From the NCBI GenBank assembly GCA_005889295.1, contig VBEY01000239.1:1-40164 (forward strand): a stretch of DNA of 40,164 bases, given 5' to 3'. Of this stretch, positions 23,661 to 31,770 are shown in pieces. The first letter of the stretch is position 1. The number at the start of each line of letters is the position of its first letter. The stretch is from Chloroflexota bacterium (GTDB lineage Bacteria > Chloroflexota > Limnocylindria > P2-11E). Position numbers and translations under genes: made by a program. The notes beneath the pieces were generated by a model. That model did no database searches. It was not told the DNA's origin and saw nothing but the letters and a program-made list of their open reading frames with translations.

Positions 23661-25858
23661 CGGCCAGGACCGCGGAGGTCGCCGTCTTCGCGGGCGTGCG
23701 CGGGCCTGCGCGCACGTTCAGCTACCTCGTCCCCGAAGGCCTCGACATTCTGCCGGGCCACCTGGTTCGCGTCGGCCTCGGCCAGCGTGCCGTTCCGGGT
23801 GTCGTGGTCTCGCTCGACGGGGCGGCGGCCGACCGTGAGCTCCGACCCGTCGACGCGCTCGTACATCCGGTTCCGCTCCTTCGATCCCACCAGCTCGCCC
23901 TGGCGAGCTGGATCGCCCGGCGTTACCGCTGCGGCCTCGCCGACGCGGTGCGCGCGATGGTCCCACCGGCGCTCGCTTCTCGGGCACGGTCGCCTCGCCT
24001 CGCCGCGGCGCGCGGCGAGCGGACCGAAGCGGTGTTCGCGCTCGAGACCGCGGGGCGGGACGCGCTCGCGGGATCGGTGCGGGTGGGCGCGCGCCAGCTC
24101 GCGACCCTCCGCGCACTCGCTGCCGGGGCGGTGACGGCGCGCGATCTCTCCGAAGCCGGAGGGTCCGCCGTGGCTGCGCGGGCCCTTGCGCGACGTGGCC
24201 TCGTGCTTGCCGGTTCGCGGTCGGTCCGACGGATACCCGCGGAATTCGCGCTCGCCGACGATGACCGCGCCCGCGATCTTCCGGCGACCGGGCCGCAGGC
24301 GGTCGCTATCGGTTCCCTTACTGGCGCGCTGGGCTCGGGTCGCGGCTTCCTGCTGCACGGCGTGACCGCCAGCGGCAAGACCGAGGTCTACCTGCGCGCG
24401 GCCGCGGCCGTGCTTGCGCGCGGTGACGGCGTCATCGTCCTCGTACCGGAGATCATCCTGACAGCGCAGGTCGTCTCGCGGTTCATCGCGCGCTTCGGCG
24501 ACCGCGTCGCGCTCCTGCACAGCGCCCTCTCGGCCGGCGAGCGCTTCGACGAGTGGCGGCGCGTCCTCGATGGAGTCGCCGACGTCGTCGTGGGCTCGCG
24601 CTCGGCCTTGTTTGCCCCACTTGAGCGCGTCGGCCTCGTCGTGGTCGATGAAGAGCAGGAGCCTTCCTATAAACAGGAGAGCGATCCGCGATATCACGCG
24701 GTCGAAGCCGCGCTCGAGCTCGGACGCATCACGGGCGCGGTTGTCGTGCTGGGAAGCGCCACACCGCGCGTCGTCACATACGAGGCCGCGCGAAAAGGCG
24801 AGATCACCTCCCTCGCGCTGCCGGAGCGCGTCGGCGAGCTGCCGCTGCCTCCCACGACCGTCGTCGACCTACGTCTCGAGCTCCGGACCGGCAATCGCGG
24901 CACGCTGTCGCAGGCCTTGCGCGAGGCGCTGCAGCGCACGGTCGCCGCGGGCGAGCAGGCCATCCTCTATTTGAACCGCCGCGGATTCGCGACCGTCGTG
25001 CTCTGCCGCGACTGCGGATACGTCGCGAAATGCCCGGCCTGCGAGATCCCATACGCGTACCACGTCGACGGCGCGCTCGTGTGCCACCGGTGCGGGCGCC
25101 GTGAGTCGCACGCACCGGAGCGATGTCCGGCCTGCGGAAGCGCGCGGATCAAGCATCTCGGGGTAGGAACCCAGCGAGTCGAGGAGGAGGTGCGAGCCGC
25201 CGTTCCGCGCGCGAGGGTCATCCGCCTCGACCGCGACGCGATCCGCGCGAAGGGAGCGCACGCGGCGGCCTACGAACGCATGCGCTCGGGGGAAGCGCAG
25301 GTCATCGTCGGCACGCAGATGCTTGCGAAGGGTTTTGACCTGCCTGGAGTGACGCTGGTCGGTGTCGTCAACGCCGACACGATCCTCAATCTCCCGGACT
25401 TCACGGCGGCCGAGCGAACTTTTCAATTGCTCACGCAGGTGCTCGGCCGGTCCGGCCGCGGCGAGGCCGGCGGGCGCGGAATTCTGCAGACGTATCTACC
25501 GGAGCACTACGCGATCCGCGCGGCTGCCGCGCACGACTACGTCGCGTTCGCCGAGGCTGAGCTTGAAGGGCGCCGCCGGTTTGGCTACCCGCCGTTCGGA
25601 CGGCTCGCCCTCCTATCGACGCAGGCGAAGAAGATCGAGACAGTCGAGAAACGGGCGCATGAGCTTGCGGGATGGCTTCGTGAGGCTGCCGGCGACGACG
25701 CGGAGGTGCTCGGCCCCGCGCCCGCGTTCGCCGCGAAACGCGCCGGGAGCTATCGCGCGCAGATCGTCCTTCGCGGCGATCCCGAACGGGTCCTCGATCG
25801 CGTCACCGTGAGCGACGAGTGGACGGTCGACGTGGACCCGGTGACACTTCTCGGGTGA
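23657..25858 (+). CDS. priA: Primosomal replication-restart helicase PriA
   Basis: 3-prime to 5-prime DNA helicase that reloads the replisome at stalled forks. The 733-aa protein has the N-terminal DNA-binding domain (FSYLVPEGLDILPGHLVRVG), a degenerate stretch of about 100 residues, then the helicase core: Walker A HGVTASGKTEVY (K241), DEEQ box VVVDEEQEPSYKQ (328-340), and GSATPRVVTYEA. The zinc region has eight cysteines in four CxxC pairs (CRDCG, CPAC, CHRCG, CPACG). The QxGRxGR-type motif reads QVLGRSGRGEAGG. GTG 23657 overlaps the gmk stop by 4 nt. Confidence 0.94.
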   Translation: MTARTAEVAVFAGVRGPARTFSYLVPEGLDILPGHLVRVGLGQRAVPGVVVSLDGAAADRELRPVDALVHPVPLLRSHQLALASWIARRYRCGLADAVRAMVPPALASRARSPRLAAARGERTEAVFALETAGRDALAGSVRVGARQLATLRALAAGAVTARDLSEAGGSAVAARALARRGLVLAGSRSVRRIPAEFALADDDRARDLPATGPQAVAIGSLTGALGSGRGFLLHGVTASGKTEVYLRAAAAVLARGDGVIVLVPEIILTAQVVSRFIARFGDRVALLHSALSAGERFDEWRRVLDGVADVVVGSRSALFAPLERVGLVVVDEEQEPSYKQESDPRYHAVEAALELGRITGAVVVLGSATPRVVTYEAARKGEITSLALPERVGELPLPPTTVVDLRLELRTGNRGTLSQALREALQRTVAAGEQAILYLNRRGFATVVLCRDCGYVAKCPACEIPYAYHVDGALVCHRCGRRESHAPERCPACGSARIKHLGVGTQRVEEEVRAAVPRARVIRLDRDAIRAKGAHAAAYERMRSGEAQVIVGTQMLAKGFDLPGVTLVGVVNADTILNLPDFTAAERTFQLLTQVLGRSGRGEAGGRGILQTYLPEHYAIRAAAAHDYVAFAEAELEGRRRFGYPPFGRLALLSTQAKKIETVEKRAHELAGWLREAAGDDAEVLGPAPAFAAKRAGSYRAQIVLRGDPERVLDRVTVSDEWTVDVDPVTLLG

Positions 25859-26475
25859 GCCAGGACATCCCAGAGGGCGAGAAGAAACCGGCGCCGCCGC
25901 GGCTGCGCGTGACCAAGGGGACGCCCTGGCGCATCGACGCCGGGCGCCGTGCAAAGTGGTCCGCGCCCGAGTTCCTCTCGAGCAACGCGGTCGAGGTCAG
26001 GCAGATCGGCGACCCGGTGCTGCATGCGCCGGCAAAGAAGCCGCGCCTCGGCCGTCCCGAGCTCGAAGCGCTCGTCGCGCGCATGTTCGCGTCGATGGTG
26101 GTGGCGCACGGCATCGGCATCGCCGCGCCGCAGATCGGCGTGCCCCTGCGCGTCGTCATCATGGACGTCGACGAGGCAGGGATCGTCGCGGTCGAGCCGA
26201 CGATCGAATGGACCAGCGATGAGAAGGAAGAGACGAGCGAGGGCTGTCTCTCGGTGAAGGGGATGTACGGGATGCTCGAGCGCCCGGTCACGGCGCGTTT
26301 GGTCGCGAATGACCTCACCGGAAAGCGCTTCACCGTCGTGGGCGACGAGTTTGGCGCGCAATGCATGCTGCACGAGACCGACCACCTGAACGGCATCCTG
26401 TATGTCGATCGGCTGCGATCGCGGGAGGATCTCCACACGGTCGAGCCAGAAGAGGAGGAACGGGTTTCCGCCTAG
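25855..26475 (+). CDS. def: Peptide deformylase
   Basis: Metallohydrolase that removes the formyl group from nascent proteins. The 206-aa protein contains all three motifs: GIGIAAPQIGV (86-96), EGCLSV (129-134, metal-binding Cys131) and HETDHLNG (173-180, metal-binding His173 and His177 with catalytic Glu174). It has an N-terminal extension of about 45 residues before the usual start of the fold, rich in Lys and Pro. GTG 25855 overlaps the priA stop by 4 nt. Works with fmt, which follows at once. An AGGAGG (26453-26458) near its end may serve fmt. Confidence 0.94.
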   Translation: MSQDIPEGEKKPAPPRLRVTKGTPWRIDAGRRAKWSAPEFLSSNAVEVRQIGDPVLHAPAKKPRLGRPELEALVARMFASMVVAHGIGIAAPQIGVPLRVVIMDVDEAGIVAVEPTIEWTSDEKEETSEGCLSVKGMYGMLERPVTARLVANDLTGKRFTVVGDEFGAQCMLHETDHLNGILYVDRLRSREDLHTVEPEEEERVSA

Positions 26476-27410
26476 CACAGAGGGCACTCTTCCTCGGCAC
26501 TCCTGAGTTCGCCGTTCGCTCGCTCGAGGCGCTCGACCGACTTCGCGAAAGCGGCGTACTCCAGATCGTCGGCGTGGTCACGCAACCCGATCGTCCCGCT
26601 TCGCGCGGCGTGGTGCGCGAGCCCGCGGTGAAAGTGGCGGCGCGCGCGATGGGCCTCTCGGTCCGGCAGCCGCCTCGCCTCGATGAGAAGGAGGTGGCCG
26701 CGATCCTGGCGCTGCGGCCCGAGCTCCTGGTCTGGTCTGCGTACGGGAACAAGATTCCGAAGACGCTGCTCGCAGCGGTTAGCGGCCGCGCCCTCAACGT
26801 GCACGCGTCGCTCCTTCCGCGGTGGCGTGGCGCAGCGCCGATCGCGCATGCGATCCTCGCCGGCGATACGGAGACCGGAGTGACGCTCATGGAGGGCACC
26901 GCCGAGCTCGACGCGGGCCCGATCCTGGCTCAGACGCGGACGAAGCTCGGCGACGAGACGAAAGGCGACCTCGAGCGGCGCCTCGCGGATCTCGGCGGCG
27001 AACTCCTCGAGCGCGAGATGCCGAATTACCTTGCGGGAAGGCTTGTCCGCCGGCCGCAGGACCCCAAAAAAGTGACGCTCGCGCCGAAGCTCGAGCCGCG
27101 CGAGGGTGAGCTCGATCTCGAGCGGCCCGCGGAAGAGCTCGTGCGCCGCGTCCGCGCGTACACGCCCGATCCAGGCGCGTTCGTGACGTTCCACGGTCAG
27201 CGGATCGCCCTGCTCCGGGCTTCGACCGCCGGTGGAGGCGGTGTCGAGCACGGGACGTTCCAGATCCGCGACGGGGTGCCATACATCGCCGCAGGCGCCG
27301 GATGGCTCCGGCTCGACGAGGTGAAACCGGCGGGCAAGCGCGCGATGGGCGGAGCCGAATGGGCGCGGGGGCTGCGCGACGTTCGACCCGACGAGCGCGT
27401 GCCGTCTTGA
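26472..27410 (+). CDS. fmt: Methionyl-tRNA formyltransferase (CTA start inferred)
   Basis: Formylates initiator Met-tRNA. About 312 aa with the N-terminal fold (RALFLGTPEFAVRSLEAL), the catalytic region WSAYGNKIPK, NVHASLLPRWRGAAPIAHAI and TAELDAGPILAQT, and the C-terminal tRNA-binding domain (RRVRAYTPDPGAFVTF). The conserved start lies within five codons of the def TAG, but no ATG, GTG or TTG is in frame there. The only canonical start, ATG 26361, would add 37 residues translated out of frame from def. CTA 26472 overlaps the def stop as CTAG. AGGAGG lies 13 nt before it, longer than ideal. The start is inferred; the gene itself is certain. Confidence 0.92.
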   Translation, partial: LAQRALFLGTPEFAVRSLEALDRLRESGVLQIVGVVTQPDRPASRGVVREPAVKVAARAMGLSVRQPPRLDEKEVAAILALRPELLVWSAYGNKIPKTLLAAVSGRALNVHASLLPRWRGAAPIAHAILAGDTETGVTLMEGTAELDAGPILAQTRTKLGDETKGDLERRLADLGGELLEREMPNYLAGRLVRRPQDPKKVTLAPKLEPREGELDLERPAEELVRRVRAYTPDPGAFVTFHGQRIALLRASTAGGGGVEHGTFQIRDGVPYIAAGAGWLRLDEVKPAGKRAMGGAEWARGLRDVRPDERVPS

Positions 27411-27420
27411 GGCTCGCCGC

Positions 27421-27426
27421 TACGCT
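27421..27426 (+). promoter_or_regulatory. -10 hexamer of rlmN, leaderless geometry
   Basis: TACGCT ends 6 nt before ATG 27433 and there is no Shine-Dalgarno. The 22-nt gap after fmt leaves room only for this element. The same hexamer precedes the MFS and LCP starts on the other strand. Confidence 0.45.
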
Positions 27427-27432
27427 CGATCG

Positions 27433-28506
27433 ATGACCGAGAGCCGCCGAGCCATCAGTGAGCTCACCAAAGAGCAGCTCGTCGCGTGGCTTCGGAAGCA
27501 CGGCGAGCCGTCGTATCGGGCTAAGCAGATCCGCCGGCACGCGACGCACGGGACCGAGCGGGGCTTCGAAGAGCTGACCGATCTCCCGAAGTCGCTGCGC
27601 GATGCGCTCGCTCGTTCATTTCGTTGGTCCTCGGTCGAGCCGGTGCGCGAGGAGGCAAGCGCGGACGGCGAAACGCGGAAGGCGCTTCTGGAGCTGCGCG
27701 ACGGCCATCACATCGAGAGCGTGCTCATGCCGCACCACGGCGCCCGAAACGCGGTGTGCGTCTCGACGCAGGCCGGCTGCCCGATGGCCTGCGCGTTCTG
27801 CGCGACGGGAGAGATGGGACTCGTGCGAAATCTGACCGCGGGCGAGATCGTCGATCAGATCCGTCACTGGCAGAACGAGCTCGCCCAGCGCGGGGAGCGG
27901 GTCTCGCATGTCGTGTACATGGGGATGGGGGAGCCGTTCAACAACTACGACGCGACGCTCGCGTCCGTGCGCGCCCTGATCGACCCCGAGGCCTTCGGGA
28001 TCAGCCCGCGACGCCTGACGATCTCCACGTGCGGGGTGGTGCCCGGTATCGACGCCCTCGGCGGAGAGGGCCTGCCGATCAATCTCGCGGTCTCGCTCCA
28101 CGCGCCGGATGATCCAACCCGGGCGCGGATCATGCCGATCAATCGAAAGTGGGGCGTCGAGGACGTCCTCGCCGCGGCGGGGCGGTACGTGAAGCGGACG
28201 AACCGCCGAGTGACGTTCGAGTACGTCCTTCTCGCGGGCGTGAACGATGCGGTGGAAACCGCGCGCTCCCTCGCCGCCGCGATTACGCGGCACGGTCCGA
28301 CCAAGGATGCGCACGTGAACCTCATCCCGTACAACCCAGGTGCCGGCGGCTTTCGGCGGCCCTCCGTCAAGCGCATGGAGACTTTCGCGGAGGTGCTACA
28401 GGAGCAGGGGATCGCCGCGACGCTGCGGATCAGCAAGGGCCAGGACATCGCTGCGGGGTGCGGTCAGCTCAAAGTCGCGGAGGGGAAAGCGGCCGTGACG
28501 GCGTAA
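27433..28506 (+). CDS. rlmN: Dual-specificity 23S rRNA A2503/tRNA A37 C2-methyltransferase
   Basis: Radical-SAM enzyme that methylates C2 of an adenosine in 23S rRNA and certain tRNAs. The 357-aa protein has the radical-SAM cysteines C116, C120 and C123 in QAGCPMACAFCATGEMGL, the SAM-binding segment MGMGEPFNNYD, and the C-terminal methyl-carrying cysteine C343 in DIAAGCGQL. The last motif distinguishes RlmN/Cfr from other radical-SAM proteins; the context and N-terminal domain favour RlmN over the resistance enzyme Cfr. It appears to have its own leaderless-type promoter and ends the plus-strand run; the convergent MFS gene stops 10 nt later. Confidence 0.94.
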   Translation: MTESRRAISELTKEQLVAWLRKHGEPSYRAKQIRRHATHGTERGFEELTDLPKSLRDALARSFRWSSVEPVREEASADGETRKALLELRDGHHIESVLMPHHGARNAVCVSTQAGCPMACAFCATGEMGLVRNLTAGEIVDQIRHWQNELAQRGERVSHVVYMGMGEPFNNYDATLASVRALIDPEAFGISPRRLTISTCGVVPGIDALGGEGLPINLAVSLHAPDDPTRARIMPINRKWGVEDVLAAAGRYVKRTNRRVTFEYVLLAGVNDAVETARSLAAAITRHGPTKDAHVNLIPYNPGAGGFRRPSVKRMETFAEVLQEQGIAATLRISKGQDIAAGCGQLKVAEGKAAVTA

Positions 28507-28516
28507 GACAGCCGGG

Positions 28517-29800
28517 TCATGGGGTCGCGCGTGTGCGGCTGCCATCGGGGTCGGCCGCGAGAAAGTCCGAAGCCGCGCGCAGGCCGGGTACCGGAGAGAA
28601 GACGACCCACAGGATCGAGAGCGCCATGCCCGCCCATCCGATCGCGATCGCGCCGCGCACACCGATCTGCTCGGCGACGAACGCCGCGAGGAGGGCGCCC
28701 AGCGGGTAGCCGAGCCCATGCGCGACCACATCGAGCGTCGCGTTGACACGACCGAGGACGCGGTCCGAGACGACGCCCTGGATCAGCGACCGCTCGGCAA
28801 CGCCCTCGATCGTCTGGAGGCCGTCGCCGAGGAGCTGCGGCAGGAACACCATGAGCGTCGCCAGCGCGACCGGCCCCTGGGCCAGCGGAGTGAGCACACC
28901 GAGTAGCGATGCGGCGATGGCCGTGCCAACGAGCGCGCGGCCGATGCCTGCCGTGTTCACGACGCGTGACGCGAACAGCGATCCGACGAGGGACCCGACG
29001 CCGCCCGCCGAAATGACGATGCCGAGCAACAGGGGACCAAGATGCAATTCGCGTAACAGGTAGATCGAATAGAGAACGCCGTAGAAAGCGCCGAAGACAT
29101 GGGCGGGCACCGAGCGCGCGGCCAGGGGGAAGACGATCGCGTGACGGCGCACGATGCGCAGTCCCTCGACGATCTCGTGCACGATCCGCGTCGTCGTTTC
29201 GCGCGGGGGTCGCGGTGGCTCCGGGGCGCGAATCATCAGAAGCGTCAAGGCCGATACGACGAACGAGACCGCGTCGACAAGGATGGCGAAGGGGGCGCTC
29301 ACGACCTGCACGAGCGCACCCGCGAAGCCGGGACCGCCGATCTCCGCGATCGATGAGCTCGTCGCGAGCCTGCTGTTGCCTTCGACGAGCCGATCGCGGC
29401 CGATCAGTGTTGGCACGTACGCGGGGTACGCGGCGTCGAAGAGCGCACCGAGGCACGCTTCGAGGAACATGACGACGTAGAGCTGCTCCATCCGCAGCGC
29501 GCCCACCGCGTACGCAACGGGGATCGACAGCAGCAGCAGAGCGCGGATGAGGTCATCCCAGATGAGCAGCGGTCGGCGCCGCAGCCGGTCGACCCAAGCG
29601 CCGGCGATGAGGCCGACCAGCAGTACTCCCGCGCTCGTCACGATGACGAGTACCGCCAACTCCCATGGGCCGGCGCCCAGGACCAGCAGCGCGACGAGCG
29701 GGACGGCTGTTCGGGTGACGACCGAACCCAGCTGGGACACGGTCTGACCGACCCACAGCCTGCGGAAATCCTCGTGTTGCCACAGTGATCGCGTCGACAC
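28517..29800 (-). CDS. Major facilitator superfamily transporter
   Basis: 427 aa with 12 membrane segments, of the MFS_3 (enterobactin/macrolide exporter-like) type. The N-terminus LWQHEDFRRLWVGQTVSQLG is characteristic, and the loop AGAWVDRLRRRPLLIWDDLI after segment 2 carries the MFS motif A. The second half repeats the pattern (GSLFASRVVNTAGIGRAL). The substrate is unknown; such proteins usually export drugs or siderophores. GTG 29800 is preferred to the longer frame reaching 30076, which would run antisense through rpmB sequence and has non-family content. TACGCT precedes the start by 9 nt. Confidence 0.88.
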   Translation of the reverse strand: MSTRSLWQHEDFRRLWVGQTVSQLGSVVTRTAVPLVALLVLGAGPWELAVLVIVTSAGVLLVGLIAGAWVDRLRRRPLLIWDDLIRALLLLSIPVAYAVGALRMEQLYVVMFLEACLGALFDAAYPAYVPTLIGRDRLVEGNSRLATSSSIAEIGGPGFAGALVQVVSAPFAILVDAVSFVVSALTLLMIRAPEPPRPPRETTTRIVHEIVEGLRIVRRHAIVFPLAARSVPAHVFGAFYGVLYSIYLLRELHLGPLLLGIVISAGGVGSLVGSLFASRVVNTAGIGRALVGTAIAASLLGVLTPLAQGPVALATLMVFLPQLLGDGLQTIEGVAERSLIQGVVSDRVLGRVNATLDVVAHGLGYPLGALLAAFVAEQIGVRGAIAIGWAGMALSILWVVFSPVPGLRAASDFLAADPDGSRTRATP

Positions 29801-29809
29801 GCCGGTGGG

Positions 29810-29815
29810 AGCGTA
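29810..29815 (-). promoter_or_regulatory. -10 hexamer of the MFS gene
   Basis: TACGCT on the minus strand (29815-29810) ends 9 nt before GTG 29800, with no Shine-Dalgarno between. It lies in the 35-nt gap after the rpmB stop. Confidence 0.4.
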
Positions 29816-29835
29816 CCGTCGCGACGGGGGGTCTT

Positions 29836-30042
29836 CTAGCGGCGAGCGCGCTCCCGTTTCTTCGCCATGCGTGCGTCCTTTGTCTGCGTCCTGCGGCAAC
29901 GCGTGCAGACAAGGAGCTTGACGCCGTCGATGACGGCCGGGTGAAGGTTCGCGTCGAAGCGACGGTGCGTGTGCACCTTCGAGTGGCTCACGTTGTATCC
30001 GTAGGCGGCGGTCTTGCCGCAGATCGCGCAGGCGCGTGGCAT
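29836..30042 (-). CDS. rpmB: Ribosomal protein bL28
   Basis: Large-subunit ribosomal protein of 68 aa. MPRACAICGKTAAYGYNVSH and HRRFDANLHPAVIDG are the classic L28 segments. Two CxxC pairs (C5/C8 and C46/C49, VCTRCRR) mark the zinc-binding paralogue type. ATG 30042 is preferred over 30060 because AAGGAG precedes it and MPRxC is the standard start. Divergent from fakA, an arrangement derived from the common rpmB-fakA neighbourhood. Confidence 0.95.
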   Translation of the reverse strand: MPRACAICGKTAAYGYNVSHSKVHTHRRFDANLHPAVIDGVKLLVCTRCRRTQTKDARMAKKRERARR

Positions 30043-30076
30043 CGCGGCGAACTCCTTCAAGGGGAACTGAACTCAA

Positions 30077-30086
30077 ATGTTACAGT
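30077..30086. promoter_or_regulatory. Overlapping divergent -10 elements of rpmB and fakA
   Basis: ATGTTACAGT holds TACAGT on the plus strand (30081-30086), 7 nt before the inferred fakA start at 30094, and TAACAT on the minus strand (30082-30077), about 35 nt before rpmB. The two hexamers share two base pairs, so polymerase could bind in either direction but probably not both at once. Confidence 0.45.
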
Positions 30087-30093
30087 CGCGACC

Positions 30094-31701
30094 ATCGTTA
30101 GGCAATTCGATGGCGCCGCGCTGCTGCGCGCGCTCGAGGCCGCGACAGCGCGACTTGAGGCGGGTGCGGAAGAGGTAAACGCGCTCAACGTCTACCCCGT
30201 TCCCGATGGTGACACCGGCACGAACATGCTGCACACGATGCGCGCGGCGGTGAAACGCGCGCGCGAGGCGGAACCGACGATCGAGAAGGTGAGCGCGGCC
30301 GCGGCATACGGCGCCCTGATGGGTGCGCGCGGCAACAGCGGCGTGATCCTTTCGCAGGTGATCCGGGGATTGAAGGAAGCGTTCGCCGGCAAGGAGACGG
30401 CCGATGTCGCCGAGGTCCGCCGGGCTGCCGAGCTCGCGCGGAAGTACGCCTACGAGGCGGTGAGCGCGCCTGCTCCCGGCACGATCCTGACCCTCACGGC
30501 GTCGTTCGAGAAGTCCGCCGCGGCGGATGCCGGAGACGTCGTGGAGATGTTCCAACGCATCGCCACCGATGCGCAGACCGCCGTAAAGCGCACGCGCGAC
30601 GAGAATCCGACCAACCGCGCGGCCGGGGTCGTCGATGCGGGCGCGCGCGGACTCCAGCTCATCCTCGAGGGCGTGCTATCGAGCTTCACCGGCAAAGAGA
30701 TTCCCCTCGACCGCATCGCGCCGGCGGACCGCCCGGCAGGGCAGCCGGCGGTCTCGGAGGCGCCGTCCTGGGAGGGCGCGTACGACGTGCAGTTTCTGGT
30801 CGAAAATCCGTCGCGCCCGGTCGCCGCTGTGCGTGAGGAGATGCTCAAGTTCGGCGCCGACTGCGTCCTCGTCGTCGGTGACGAGCAGCTCCTCAAAGTG
30901 CACGTCCACACGCTCGAGCCCGACCAGATCGTCCGCATCGGCCTCACCGCGGGACGTATCGCCGACGTGGTGGTCGAGGACCTGGACGCGATGACCGCCG
31001 AGCACGAGCGCGCCACCGGCATCGTCGTAGCTTCGGCGCCGCGGGCGCCGGCTGCCGCGGTCGGGGTGGTCGCCGTGGTCCCGGGTGAGGGCTTCGCCAC
31101 TGTTGCGCGATCGCTCGGCGCGTCTCCTCTCCGTGGCGGTCCGACGATGAATCCCTCGACCGAAGAGCTCCTCGCCGCGATCACCGCCGCTAACGCGAAG
31201 ATCGTCGTCGTTCTGCCGAACGACAAGAACGTGATCCTCGCCGCTCAGCAGGCCGCGAAGGTATCGAGCGTCACTGTCCACGTCGTGCCGACACGCAACG
31301 TCGCGCAGGGCATGGCCGCACTCGTCGCGTTCGACGCGGCGAAGGATCCCGCCGCGAACGCGAAGGTGATGGCCGAGGTCGCCGAGCGGGCACACGGGAT
31401 CGAAGTCACCCGTGCGGTGCGCGACGCGACCATCGACGGCGAGCGCGTTCGGAAGGGTGAGGCCATGGCCCTCCTCGACGGGCGGGTCGTCGCGCATGGC
31501 CAGGACGAGGTGACGGTCCTCTGCGACGCGGCGAAGCGGTTGACCGATTCCGAGATCTTCACCCTGTACAGCGGTGCGGACGTCGACGACGCTCGGGTGC
31601 AGCACGCCGTGCAGCGCCTCCGCGCAGCCTGCCCGCGCGTTTCGGTGGAGGTCGCCCACGGCGGCCAGCCGCATTATCCGTTCATCGTCGCGGCGGAATA
31701 A
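30094..31701 (+). CDS. fakA: Fatty acid kinase catalytic subunit FakA (DhaL + DegV-like, YloV family; ATC start inferred)
   Basis: ATP-dependent kinase that phosphorylates fatty acids held by a FakB protein, feeding PlsX/PlsY phospholipid synthesis. About 535 aa. The N-terminal DhaL domain (1-200) has the metal-binding aspartates in NVYPVPDGDTGTNM (32-45) and the MGARGNSGVILSQ motif. The C-terminal half has the DegV-like segment GPTMNPSTEELLAAI and the family ending CPRVSVEVAHGGQPHYPFIV. No ATG, GTG or TTG exists between GTG near 29983 (inside rpmB antisense) and ATG 30226 (after the active site). ATC 30094, 7 nt after TACAGT, gives a normal N-terminus (IVRQFDGAALLRALEAA). plsX, its pathway partner, is 6 kb away. 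Confidence 0.9.
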   Translation: MVRQFDGAALLRALEAATARLEAGAEEVNALNVYPVPDGDTGTNMLHTMRAAVKRAREAEPTIEKVSAAAAYGALMGARGNSGVILSQVIRGLKEAFAGKETADVAEVRRAAELARKYAYEAVSAPAPGTILTLTASFEKSAAADAGDVVEMFQRIATDAQTAVKRTRDENPTNRAAGVVDAGARGLQLILEGVLSSFTGKEIPLDRIAPADRPAGQPAVSEAPSWEGAYDVQFLVENPSRPVAAVREEMLKFGADCVLVVGDEQLLKVHVHTLEPDQIVRIGLTAGRIADVVVEDLDAMTAEHERATGIVVASAPRAPAAAVGVVAVVPGEGFATVARSLGASPLRGGPTMNPSTEELLAAITAANAKIVVVLPNDKNVILAAQQAAKVSSVTVHVVPTRNVAQGMAALVAFDAAKDPAANAKVMAEVAERAHGIEVTRAVRDATIDGERVRKGEAMALLDGRVVAHGQDEVTVLCDAAKRLTDSEIFTLYSGADVDDARVQHAVQRLRAACPRVSVEVAHGGQPHYPFIVAAE

Positions 31702-31707
31702 ATCTCG

Positions 31708-31726
31708 GGTCCCTCCCCCTGGGACC
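31708..31726 (+). terminator. Hairpin after fakA
   Basis: GGTCCC (31708-31713), a 7-nt loop, GGGACC (31721-31726), starting 7 nt after the fakA TAA. There is no T tract, so it would be a weak or factor-assisted terminator. It separates fakA from the arsR promoter. Confidence 0.35.
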
Positions 31727-31735
31727 ATCGGGGCA

Positions 31736-31764
31736 TTGCGGATTTAGCGAATTAGCTAAATACT
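31736..31764 (+). promoter_or_regulatory. arsR promoter with embedded inverted-repeat operator
   Basis: TTGCGG (31736-31741), 17-nt spacer, AATACT (31759-31764), ending 6 nt before GTG 31771. Inside the spacer, ATTTAGC-GAATTA-GCTAAAT (31742-31761) is a perfect 7-bp inverted repeat that also contains the direct repeat TTAGC(G/T)AA. A repressor bound here would cover the -10, so autoregulation by the ArsR protein is likely. Confidence 0.6.
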
Positions 31765-31770
31765 CGGCGC

